From Symbiodinium natans (Eukaryota > Sar > Dinophyceae > Suessiales > Symbiodiniaceae), in contig CAJNDS010000780.1 in NCBI GenBank assembly GCA_905221605.1, positions 666,602 to 730,601 on the forward strand: DNA of 64,000 bases, written 5' to 3'. This document shows positions 10,422 through 20,600 of the stretch, piece by piece. A program made the position numbers and the translations under genes. The number at the start of each line of letters is the position of its first letter. Within the stretch, counting starts at the first letter, position 1. The notes below the pieces were generated by a model. The model saw nothing but the letters and a program-made list of their open reading frames with translations. It was not told the DNA's origin and did not search any database.

Positions 10422-13360
10422 GCGCTGCTTCTTTCCGTGGCAGGGGAAGCCGGGGAAGCCACAACACCAGGCCCGACGGCAGCGGAGAAGTTGGAGATGC
10501 GCTTCGGCTGCCATTGGAAGTGCCTAGTATGGCACTCTGGCCGAGGGTGTGAGTTACATCGCGATTATAATTAAGCAAACAAGTGCTGAAAGGCGTGGAT
10601 TTGGGCTTTAAAAAGGTGGCGCATTTATAAAAAGCTTGCGCGTTGATGCCCCATGCAAGTCCCGTCATCCTTTACACCGCAAGCCCCAAACTGAAGTCAC
10701 ACTGCACACACCGACAAGCGCGGCTCCCACTTGTTAAGTCTGATCTGGGGGAGTATCCGTCTCCATAGCCACGTCCATGGATTTTCGCGTGAGCATCCTC
10801 GGCTTTTGCTGTGCAGTCGGGGCTGGAACTATGCTCCTGAAGCTGGGTACTAGGGGTCATCTTTGTGGGGTTGCCAGGGTCTGATGAGGACGAAATCCAA
10901 AGTGAACACACAGAAACCCTCTCAGCCTATACAAACTCAGGTTCTCAATGTGACACCTACTGTATGCCCCGTAAGGCAAAGAATCGTTGCCGTGCTGCGG
11001 GAGATCGAGAGGGAGGAAGCCGCAACACCACGCCCGACAGCAGCGGAGAAGTTGGAGATGCGCTTCGGCTGCCATTGGAAGTGCCTAGTATGGCACTCTG
11101 GCCGAGGGTGTGAGTTACATCGCGATTATAATTAAGCAAACAAGTGCTGAAAGGCGTGGATTTGGGCTTTAAAAAGGTGGCGCATTTATAAAAAGCTTGC
11201 GCGTTGATGCCCCATGCAAGTCCCGTCATCCTTTACACCGCAAGCCCCAAACTGAAGTCACACTGCACACACCGACAAGCGCGGCTCCCACTTGTTAAGT
11301 CTGATCTGGGGGAGTATCCGTCTCCATAGCCACGTCCATGGATTTTCGCGTGAGCATCCTCGGCTTTTGCTGTGCAGTCGGGGCTGGAACTATGCTCCTG
11401 AAGCTGGGTACTAGGGGTCATCTTTGTGGGGTTGCCAGGGTCTGATGAGGACGAAATCCAAAGTGAACACACAGAAACCCTCTCAGCCTATACAAACTCA
11501 GGTTCTCAATGTGACACCTACTGTATGCCCCGTAAGGCAAAGAATCGATGCCGTGATGCGGGAGATCGCGAGGGAGGAAGGTTTTTTGAATGCTTGTGGG
11601 TGTGTCGGACTTCGGCATGTTGGGGCCGCGCGACAATCCTTCACAGAAGCTGGTGTCACCAAGACACAACCCTGAGAGATCTAGGTTGATCTACGCCTGT
11701 TTTCCGCCTCAGGAGACCAAGAAGCAGGTGCGAACGCTGAAGCACCTGCTCCTGCTGTTCCACGCCGTTCTGGCAGCCACTACGATATTCGCCGGCCTGG
11801 TGTATTATTACAATCCCAGATACACTGCACTTCCTGAGGAAGAGGTTCAGCAAGAGAAGCCAGACTTCGAGTTTGGGCTCTTCGACGGCCTTGGCAACAT
11901 GCGAGTCTGCTGCTTCAGCATTTGGTGTCTTCCCATCCGCTGGGCTGACACGGCTGCTCGCTTGACAGCAGTGGGCCAATAACAGAATTTGCCAACATTG
12001 ATAGACAGAGTCTTGTTTAATTCTGTTGTGCCTGCACCTCTGTGCTCAGAAAGGCCTGCCACGCGATCTTAGTTCTCCATGATGTCAAGATAAACAGGCC
12101 AGCTCTCCGAAGATCAAGTTCCTCGGCTGCCTCCGTGGAAATCAAAAATACCTGGTATCATTTCTGGCCTTCGTGCTGCTGATGAACCTGGCGAGGATGG
12201 GCGTGTTCGTATCAGACGATGAGTATCACTGGGCGGATCTTGCAGCTCGGCTTCTAAACCTTACTGCCCTGCGGCGCCAGAGACCTCAACTTCCCTCAGT
12301 AGTGAAGAAGGGGGTCGAGGAGGAGGCTTTGACGGCCAATCCATGGTTGTCTAAATGTGTTTTTGGCTTGGAGCTGTCTTGGAGACGAGGTCGGCCTTCT
12401 CAGTGGCTCTGTCCTCTTGGTGATGCAAATACTTCTGCGGCAGCATGTGCGCCGGATGTATGACATGGAACACAGGACATTCTGCACCTGCATGTGTGAC
12501 TCTGACAGGGGACTTCATCAGACATGGTTAAGTTTTAGGGCTGATTAAGGCCGAGATTGAGTTTACGGGTCTGACTTACTGGACCCATGTGTATTTCTTC
12601 GCTTTGTACGATATTTTCTGAGACTCAATCGCTGAGGTGATTGCCTCGCTTGGCTCTTCTGCTGTTTCTGTGCAGCGATGCAGGAGGCCTTGCAGAAGGG
12701 TTTGGGTTTCGAAACTGTTTCGGTGTTCAGGGCTCCATGCCTGTTGGCTATGGGAGCCATGAAGAACATAGCACAGACATTGTCGGATTAAGGGCTTAGC
12801 ACCCCCGGCCCTATAAAAGCCCGAAATATCAGAACATCTGCACGTCTATAAAATAAATCCCTACATCCCGATGAGGCTATGCAGGTGGAGTACGTGGTGG
12901 CCAACCCAGCTCCTCAGCAGTGCTTGAAGAAAGCTTTTGGCAAGCAGCTATTCGACCAAAGCTTTCTTTGGGGTTGTTACTTCTGCTTGTTGAGAGAACT
13001 GCGCACCCTTTCCACAGACCGCTGAAGGCCTGCAATGATGAAAGCTGCAGCAGTGATCCTGAGACCAGCGCTGGGGAGTTCTGCCTTGGGGTTTAGTAGT
13101 TTAGGAGGTTGAGGATGGAGTCCGGTGGTGTGAGAGAGAGGACTTAGTTCGCTTGGTTCCTTTTGTAGGGGGTCTTTCAATGCCATGTAGGCCCCGAGGA
13201 AGCCATCAATTATTTGTATCAAGCCCATTGGGCCAATCGTGCGCTGAAAATGGGACCTGGGGTCTACACGGCTACTTTGGGTGGCAGCCTGCACACGTTG
13301 ATGGGTGGGGCCCTGGATATTCTTTCGCTCCCTTCGGTTTTAAAATCCGTCGCTGAATAG
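10422..13360 (+). CDS. PLAC8-family (Cys-rich) membrane protein gene, spliced
   Basis: The core exons are 11713-11952, 12098-12200, 12385-12495, 12637-12686, 12876-12972 and 13191-13360 (TAG stop). They total 771 nt and the phase closes at every join, giving 256 residues. The first has a membrane helix (HLLLLFHAVLAATTIFAGLV) and then FEFGLFDGLGNMRVCC and IRWADT, the PLAC8 opening. Later exons give GLLSGSVLLVMQILLRQ, TFCTCMCDCLAWLFCCFC and AAMQEAMQVE, which match the PLAC8 pattern of a Cys-rich pair followed by (A)QEAR-x-VE. Donors are GC, GC, GT, GC, GT. Upstream exons 10422-10506, 10769-10832, 10976-11067, 11330-11393 and from 11537 fit in phase and encode a twice-repeated helix-plus-membrane unit. 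PLAC8 proteins act in membranes (cell size, calcium or heavy-metal handling); the role here is unknown. The 5' end is not resolved. Confidence 0.8.
10458..11580 (+). repeat. 561-bp direct tandem duplication
   Basis: Bases about 10458-11018 recur at 11019-11580 with a constant offset of 561 and only a handful of differences. The breakpoints fall inside exons at a short shared word (GGGGAAGCC / GGGAGGAAGCC). Each copy carries one short exon and parts of the flanking exons of the PLAC8-family gene. High identity, introns included, indicates a recent event or gene conversion. Confidence 0.95.
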
Positions 13361-13728
13361 GTGACGAAAGTGTGACATCTGTCCTTGCCTCCTGTCCTAT
13401 GCCCAGTTCGGCAATTGCCGAATAACAGCGGCTCTTTTGGCAGAGCAAGCCAAAAGAGCAGAGTGTCCGAAGCCCGAAGCTTCAAATCGTGTGGCTGCGC
13501 ATTTGGGGGGAAGAGGTGTGACCCGGAGAGATGCCGTCACCATGGCTGCATGCGTTTCCAGGGGCTCCTTGGACTCTTTCGTACAGGCACATAACTTATC
13601 AACCCACAATCCCTACTATGGAGCCCCACAGGCATAGTTAAGCAAACGGGCCAGTCAGTGACAAGATTGCATATTGCAGAGCGTAGGCAGCTGCCTGATT
13701 AGAGTTCGCCTCACAGGCGCCCCTCAGG

Positions 13729-13974
13729 ATGCGCACGCCCACATATCAAAGTTCCAACTGCGACGGCGACGGCCCCTGGAAGCTGGAACGACTGAAGATG
13801 GCGATGAAAAGTTATTCTCCTTGTTCTCCTGGCCGATCTTACGAAAGCTCGTCACCCATCTTTGAGAAGCCAGGAAGTGCCCGGCTCACGGGCAATTGTC
13901 TGTTTGAGACTTCGCAAGCCTCCTTTTACCCAGAGGCCCGAATGCATCCGAATCCCGTTGGTGTACTTAGCTGA
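13729..13974 (+). CDS. Candidate exon, unknown
   Basis: An open frame of about 80 codons contains DGDGPWKLERLKMAMKSYS and ends at a TGA (13972). Composition is protein-like, but another frame over the same bases is also open and no family is recognised. Confidence 0.25.
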   Translation: MRTPTYQSSNCDGDGPWKLERLKMAMKSYSPCSPGRSYESSSPIFEKPGSARLTGNCLFETSQASFYPEARMHPNPVGVLS

Positions 13975-14444
13975 CTGAGACTGACCCGCGGAGAGCCACT
14001 CAGGAAGGCAACAAGGAAGAGCGTGAAGAAGCCCACACTCTCAGTGGGGGTGACCGGGCAGCAAGCAGGAAGCGGGATGCGCAATGCAGCAATCTAGCTA
14101 AGTCCTCAAGGAATCTAAGAGGGCCGTAGTGTGAGATGTGGAAAAGTTCCATGCTTCCAGTCTGGCATCATCAGAGGCTTTATAGAGCTCGTGGTCTTAG
14201 ATCTCATGCCTCATGGCAGCGGCGATAAAACCTTACACTTTGCAGCCAAGAGGCCAAGAGGAAGTCAGGAACACACCAGCTCAGGTGCAAAAGATCAAGG
14301 CTGGAAAGGGGCAGCGCGCTCAGTAACCTGAAGCCTCAACCCCAGGATTTGTGCAGAAATAAACCCCCCACCCCCAGTAAGGCTTCGCATCCTACCAAAC
14401 CCAAAACAACTGCCGAGGTCAAGGCACTGCACCCTATGCCCTAA

Positions 14445-14636
14445 TCCCTGAAGTGGATCCTGCCTCTGCGGTTGCAGCTCGGTCGGCCTTTTGCAGAGAG
14501 GGACATCATTCAGCAGGCCGACCTGACTGTGTTTTCCTGCTTTCCGTCCCCGAAGTCTGATGAGTGCTGGATACTTTCGAGGTGTCAGAGCGCTCTACAC
14601 GAGGCTGCATGCCAAACAGCAGCCATGACAAATTAA
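14445..14636 (+). CDS. Candidate exon, unknown
   Basis: Open for 63 codons without an ATG, containing GRPFAERDIIQQADLTVF and CWILSRCQSALHEAAC. The codon pattern looks coding. Possible boundaries are a CAG acceptor before 14480 and a GT donor near 14530. No family is recognised. Confidence 0.3.
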   Translation, partial: SLKWILPLRLQLGRPFAERDIIQQADLTVFSCFPSPKSDECWILSRCQSALHEAACQTAAMTN

Positions 14637-14919
14637 TGCTATGAAACCTCGGGCGAATGGTTTCCCCGCATTGCACGGGACAATGCTGGGAACTGTCCGG
14701 AACTGCTATGATCAACCATGTCTGCCCGCATTTCTTATTTCTTGAGCCTTGAGCACGATCGCGAAAATGCTGCCGGGAATACGCCTTCGGGCCTTACACC
14801 TGTTCTCCAGATGAGATTTATCGCTGCAGGTCACAGGTGTCTCCTGACGAAGCTCAGGCCGTGGGCCACTTGGTGATGCCTCTCAGCTGCAGTGTTAACA
14901 AGACTATACGCCTGATTAC

Positions 14920-15132
14920 AAGCCATGTGATTTGGCCATTGTGAAATTCCCGCTACATTCGGGTGGCTGGCATGTAGCCACACAACATCCAAGCCAGCTC
15001 TGTCTCAAACAAATTTCGGGGCGCTTGCACCAGGCTGTTGAAAGCCAAGAAGATGCGCAGCATTCTGAACACGGCGCCGCCGGAATCCTAAGCTCGAACC
15101 CAGAGATTCCCTGCAAATTTGGTAGGTTGTAA
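14920..15132 (+). CDS. Candidate exon, unknown
   Basis: The frame reads KPCDLAIVKFPLHSGGWHV and continues charged and Gln-rich to a TAA near 15130. A minus-strand frame is open over the same bases, so the strand is uncertain. Confidence 0.25.
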   Translation, partial: KPCDLAIVKFPLHSGGWHVATQHPSQLCLKQISGRLHQAVESQEDAQHSEHGAAGILSSNPEIPCKFGRL

Positions 15133-16080
15133 TTCTCATTTCCCACTGCTGATAAGCCTAACCATGGGCCACATGCCAAGCACTTGAATCATGAGACATC
15201 CGCAAGATTTCCTGCGCTGTGCACTGTACCCGGCTTCGACATCCTCCAGAATGCAGTCCGAGGCCACCGCAACTCCCAATCTCAGCTTTGAATGAGGCCA
15301 GGCCGTTTGCTCAATCTATGGTTCTCTTTTCGGCTTGCTTGAGGGCTTCTGGGGCTGTCGGGTCGAAGGGGCGGGCCCATTACTGTACGGCCAGTGCCCA
15401 CACGCATTGGGCACATCGTCAGTACCATGCAATTACGGGCGCCATGCGCTTCCGTCAGCTTCGGAGTCGCGTGTTTGTGGGGCCTTAATGCGGGGATACG
15501 ATTTAAGGCGCTTAATCTTTTGAATTGAGATCTTAGGCACATCCTGAGACCGGCCTGACACCGCTGGCGTTGGCGCTCGCACACGGCCATGTCAGCTTGG
15601 TGCCATCGCCTTTGCCTCAAGCCGGGCTTTCGGGTGCTTCAGGAAGGAGGGTGGTTGAGTTCTGCGTTGATTCGACTTGATTCTCCTTCCACACAAGAGT
15701 CGCACACAAGGCCCCGAAGAGCTGACAGCACCCCGAATCCAATTGATTTTCTTGATCCCGCCCATGCACCCCTCCCCCTTACTAAGTGAAAAAGCATAGT
15801 CGCGCGCCAACAGACCCCTTAAGACGAGAATCAACGAGTCTTGATACGATGAGGCCGCACGGGATCAAGCCTTAGAGGACACCATGGACATTCTTTAGAT
15901 TGTCCCTTCAAGCATTTCTGCTCCAAGGCAAAGCAGGTTAATTCTAGACATGGGCCTTGAACTGCATCACGCGGGAGGCATGTCGCGCTACTGTACACTT
16001 TCCTCGCCCGCAACCCAGCCCAAAACCCCAATGTTTCCGAAACATCCCTGAACCTCCAAGCCCCCAAAACCCTGAACTCA
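15133..16080. other. No gene recognised
   Basis: Overlapping short frames on both strands; none shows a motif. Confidence 0.4.
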
Positions 16081-16085
16081 ATTTT

Positions 16086-16143
16086 ATGGCGTTGGCAATG
16101 GCAACGTTTCGCCGACTTGCCTCCCACGGCTCACGGCTGCCAT
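16086..16143 (+). CDS. Possible start exon with targeting-like N-terminus
   Basis: An ATG at 16086 opens MALAMATFRRLASHGSR, an Arg/Ala/Ser-rich stretch without acidic residues that resembles a mitochondrial presequence. It lies about 1.5 kb upstream of the first ACT-domain exon of the hydroxylase gene and on the same strand. A link to that gene is speculation: no splice connection was found. Confidence 0.2.
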
Positions 16144-16765
16144 GACCCCAGCCGAAGCCTTCGACTTGTTGCATCTTGTTGCCCAAGAGTCCAGTTTGCA
16201 ACCACGCTCCTGGAGAGTAACCGGTATCAAGTTGTGTCTTCGGAGCCGGGGTCGAGGCTGCCATGGCAGGCATCCGGTGTGCTCCGCCACAGGATTCGGT
16301 GACGTGGCAGCACTGGTAATTCCGAAGAAGAGCTATGGACACGCCCTGGTCCTTGCACAGTTGCTTAGTGCTTCAGCTGTTCCACGTTTGTTTAGTGGCT
16401 CTTTCAGAAACCTGGACCAGAGTGAGAGTGATTATAACCTGGCGAGAAGTGCGGAGAGTCCGCGCGCGGCGCTTGGGCGATGCCAGGCCGCTCAGCAGCC
16501 GAGCAGCACCTTGGGCACAAGGGGGGCGGGGGGGTGCGGACGGTTCCCCAAGTTCCGCTTCGAACTTTGGAGCTTTAGGAGATTTAGGGGCCATGGCTCA
16601 TCATGGCTCAAGGTTGCATCCCAAGCCCGTACCCCCTTCAAGGGCCCCGAAGACCCACAAAACGCCTCTGAAAGACTGGGGCGCAGAGTCCCACATCTGT
16701 TTGCCGACCTTAGGTGCAAACCTATATTTGGGGGTTCTTATTTCAGGGAATATCCATGTGCAGTA

Positions 16766-16792
16766 GATATATATATATATATATATATATAT
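16766..16792. repeat. (TA)13 microsatellite
   Basis: A perfect AT dinucleotide run at the left edge of the AT-rich island. Confidence 0.95.
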
Positions 16793-16799
16793 TTTGATT

Positions 16800-17470
16800 T
16801 GTTGATTTGGATTTGTTTATTTATTTACACATAAAAGAATTATAGTAGTATTAAGGGGGCCTTTAATTGTATTATTATTATAGAGGCCGCTATAAATATC
16901 TTTGCAAGAAATGTAATTGCAAGAACGAACTAATGATTGGAGAAAATGTAAGGGCTAATAGTAATAGAATAACGGCCCGTAAATGCTTACATTATTAATA
17001 GGGCCTTTATTGCTCTCTTTCTATCATTACCTTCACTCCCTTGAGGTCTACTGGTAAACTCCTGTCTCATATAAAGGCTTTTCTCATGAACTAGGAAATT
17101 GTCCAACCGCAGCACCCATCACACCTTGAGACCCTGTTAACGCCTGGTCTTTTCATGAGTCTTACCGCTGGAGCTGGAACTAGATGCATGAGTCTTCTGT
17201 CTTCATCTCCAAGTCTAGGGTCTTTTCCCCATTATTATAATACGGACTGTAAATGCGCGATCTTATTTAATGTACGCCCGTAATATAATAATAGGGCCAA
17301 AGAGGAGAATGTGAACGCCCCAAAGAACCTCAAGCGAGAAAGCCAAAAGTCCGAATAAAAGCACTAAATTAGAAGGAACGGCATGAATTTAGTGCATTTA
17401 TTGGGGCCTTTCTATGATAGACTTATAGATTATAGAGGTAGTTATTACTCAGGGGATTCTATTTTTGTTT
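16800..17470. other. AT-rich island
   Basis: Base composition drops sharply to AT-rich compared with the flanking DNA. GGGCCTTTA-T, CCCGTAAAT and TATTATTAATA words recur in both orientations (for example 16855, 16975, 17260, 17285, 17402). No frame of note is open. It may be an inserted element or a matrix-attachment-like spacer; there is no transposase frame. Confidence 0.6.
17361..17395. other. Perfect 10-bp hairpin
   Basis: GCACTAAATT (17361-17370) pairs perfectly with AATTTAGTGC (17386-17395) across a 15-base loop, inside the AT-rich island. Confidence 0.8.
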
Positions 17471-17654
17471 CATGATACAGGGATTGTTCAAGGATGATCC
17501 GGGATATTCAACTCCCACACAACGAAGTGTCGTGTTTGGCTCTGATATGTGGAAGTGTACTGTACAGCTGGTTTCTGAAGAGCAAAATCTCTTGCAATTC
17601 TCGGCGGGATTTATAGCTCATGTCGCTGGCCATGCGAATCGGAATCAGGATTTG

Positions 17655-20600
17655 CAAGAGTTTGACCCGCTGTCCTTCATCGTTGTGGAGGCCAAGCATG
17701 ACAAGCCCGGCGTGCTGGGAGAGATCATGCAGCCACCTACCTCCTGAAAAATTGGTTCAAATAGACCCGAATTCACTGCGCCGCGGTTGATGGTTTACAG
17801 AAGCTCTGTGGAGTGAAACTGAAAACCTACCCAGCCTCCGTGTGCTGAACTCCAACCCTAAGGCCCTAAGGTTGATTTTAGGATTTCGGCTTGAAGGTAT
17901 GTACGGCTGAGGAAGTACATGCAACGCACTCCTTCCCCCCCTCCCCCCTCCCTTGTGTTTTTGGCGGAAGAGGGCTTGATCTCCGGGGTGAAGTTGAACT
18001 AAACGGACTCCCTTTTGTCTGGGGAGCCCCAGAGGTCGGAAATGAACCTGAACCTGACATCGGGAACTTTGGATAGAACGGTGTAACCCCAAACCTGCTT
18101 CTGCAGTGCACCGGGGATGTCTGAAGGTCGAGAAGAAATTGCATAGCGTGTGCGCGGCCCAGCGCCGGCAATGCCTGTACCAACCAAGGCTTTTCGCCAG
18201 CTGCGACGCTCGGAACGGGGCTTGCGCATCTGCATCCTCAAAGGAACTTAAAGGAACTTGAGGCCTCAGAGTTGGGGCTCATATGGGCCTGTGGGGTTTT
18301 CCCCAAGTCTGAAGAATCCCTTGTTGCGGAGGGGGGGGGGTCCTGAATTACAATTGGATTCTTGGACATTTGAAATGGGGGTATCAAGGCGGACCCCAAC
18401 GTTCAGAGTTTGCAAGGGTCGTCTCTCCTGCCTAATTCCGTACTCGCGGCATCTCCTGGGCCTTCATCCGTGTCTCTCCTGCCCTGCCCATGTCGTCTCG
18501 TATGTCTCGTCCCGCAGAAAACCACAGGAGCTGAGGGAACCGAATGCAAGCACTCCTCCAAAATCACCTGTGACGGGCTTGCTAGGCCTCTTATGCTGAC
18601 ACGACATGAGACCTGGTCTCCCTGCTCTGCGTGCCCAGAGGGACTCCGTCTTCCGGAGAAAAACAAATCAGAAGCTGAGAATCCGACCCCACAACGCCCG
18701 AGGACTCGCTGGAGTTAAGACCAAGGGGCGAAACATGCAGAAACCCTGAAGACCTATCGTTTTTTCTTACCTGGCCACAGTGGCCACAGCTGTAAATGAC
18801 AGCTTCTTTGTCGGCTCCGTCATCATACTGCCCATGCAAGGGGACCCGAATTCAATCCACTAGAGTCACTAGAGAGTCAGCCGATCACCACCAGCTGGGC
18901 AAGCGGCATTTAAGGAGATCAACATGACTCACATCGAGTCGCGGCTCAAGTCCTTCACGCGCGACGGGCCGTCGTTCCACATTGACTTCCAGGGCAAGAT
19001 TGAGGACTCTCCCGCCATGAGTGGGACCCCTTCTGTGCACCCGTGACAAGAGGATACCGATGCGGGGAAGAAGACACACCCCCCCCCCCCCCCCGATACG
19101 ATCTTCACCCCAAACGCATCGTTTGTAAACGGCTCCTTCATGTCCCTTAAGCTCATCTCCGGAAGTTGAAAGAGAGCCTTACACTCCGCCTTGCACACGC
19201 CGTGGGAGGAGCCAAAGATTCAGCACCTCATGAAGGAGATGTGTGATGCACCAAGGGACCTTGAAGAGCTGCCCCTTAGGGTTTGAGGGTTCCAAACAGG
19301 GATCCTAAGCTTGACCCGGATGGTCCTGGCGTGCAAAGTCCAGATGCAAGAAGGGTTTTAGGATCCTCACCCTTCAGAAGTGTGGGGACACTGCCGTTAC
19401 CCTCAATGCATCCATTGGGAGAAGATGTACTATCGCTTTGCTTTGGAAGTCCTAGGGCGTGGCAGACCGGAGGCCCTAAGGCGGAAGCGCCTTTTCACGT
19501 TAGCACGAAGGGTTGAGGAGATGAGGGACAGCCGATATGCGTTTCTGGTGTGCGTGGTGTGGGAGCCGTTTGATTTGGCTTATAAGTTTCGGCTCGTCGA
19601 GGTATCGTTTAGTGGTGTAGGTCCCCCACTTAAGACCCGGCCCCCGCAAGTTTGCAGAGTGGCCTGGCGAAGGAGATCAAAGTGCTCTCCGGCGTCTACA
19701 GCGTGGAGGCCATGGCTCCACGAGAGGCCAGCAAGCCTCCCAGATTAAAAGGGCCAGATCCTTAAAACCCGAGGTCCGCATCCCATAGGCTTGTTGAGTG
19801 TTAGCCTTAGCCAGTCACAAGCCAAGGGGCTCTTGTACTCTGGTCTAGTCTGGAGTTGCGGCTGTGGGGCGGTAAAGTTGGAACCTCAATCTCCAATTTC
19901 AAACGATGAGCGGCTCTGCTCCTCTACCGAAAGCACCAGGGATGAAATCACGTGTCACCTTTGTTTGCCCGCCAGGTTCCTTGGCAGGAGCCTTAGTGCT
20001 GATCTGAATTGTGTACTTATTACTTGTCAACATGCACTTGCGCTTCCTGATGGGTCCTGTGACCCAGGTTCAGGGTTTGACGATTGCTTGAGGGTTCTTG
20101 TTAGAAAGGCACCTAACACCAGTTGTGATACTTTATATGGCTCTATGAAGAAGAGATTTATTCAGTGTTTGCCTCATAGATCCCGAAGATGCGATGAAGC
20201 GACAAAGCCCTGAAACGCTCAGCTAAGCCGTTTGGTGCCAACAGTATCCCATTCAAACCGTGCAGCCGAACGAGAACGACAGTAGATGGTTGAAGCTTTG
20301 TAGTTCCCCTATTTTGCAGATGCGACTCCCAGCTGCTGAGCAAGGTCATTCCTCGTCAAGGGTGTTTTGGACTGGACGACTCTTCCACTGAAGATGCCGA
20401 GGTTTCCGCTGAACATTCGGGACTTGGACCTGACCGTCGACACCCTGGATGGCGGATCGGCGTTGATAAACAAGGAGCAACGACACGCCATTGGCCAAAG
20501 TGCCCTAAAGCATAGGGGGGGCAACCCTACGCACCATGCCCATGAGGTTCTTGTTGGCGCGTTTCAGGCTTTCCGCGAGCCATTACAGGGGTCTCAAGAG

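Noticed and set aside
16590-16615. GGCTCAAG word resembling the end of the dinoflagellate spliced leader
   Set aside because: Only eight bases match and the preceding CCATTTT is absent, so it is not a spliced-leader relic.
16142-16834. Longest plus-strand open frame (230 codons)
   Set aside because: It runs through a (TA)13 microsatellite into AT-rich DNA, giving a Tyr-Ile run, and shows no motif; at most its first part could be an exon.
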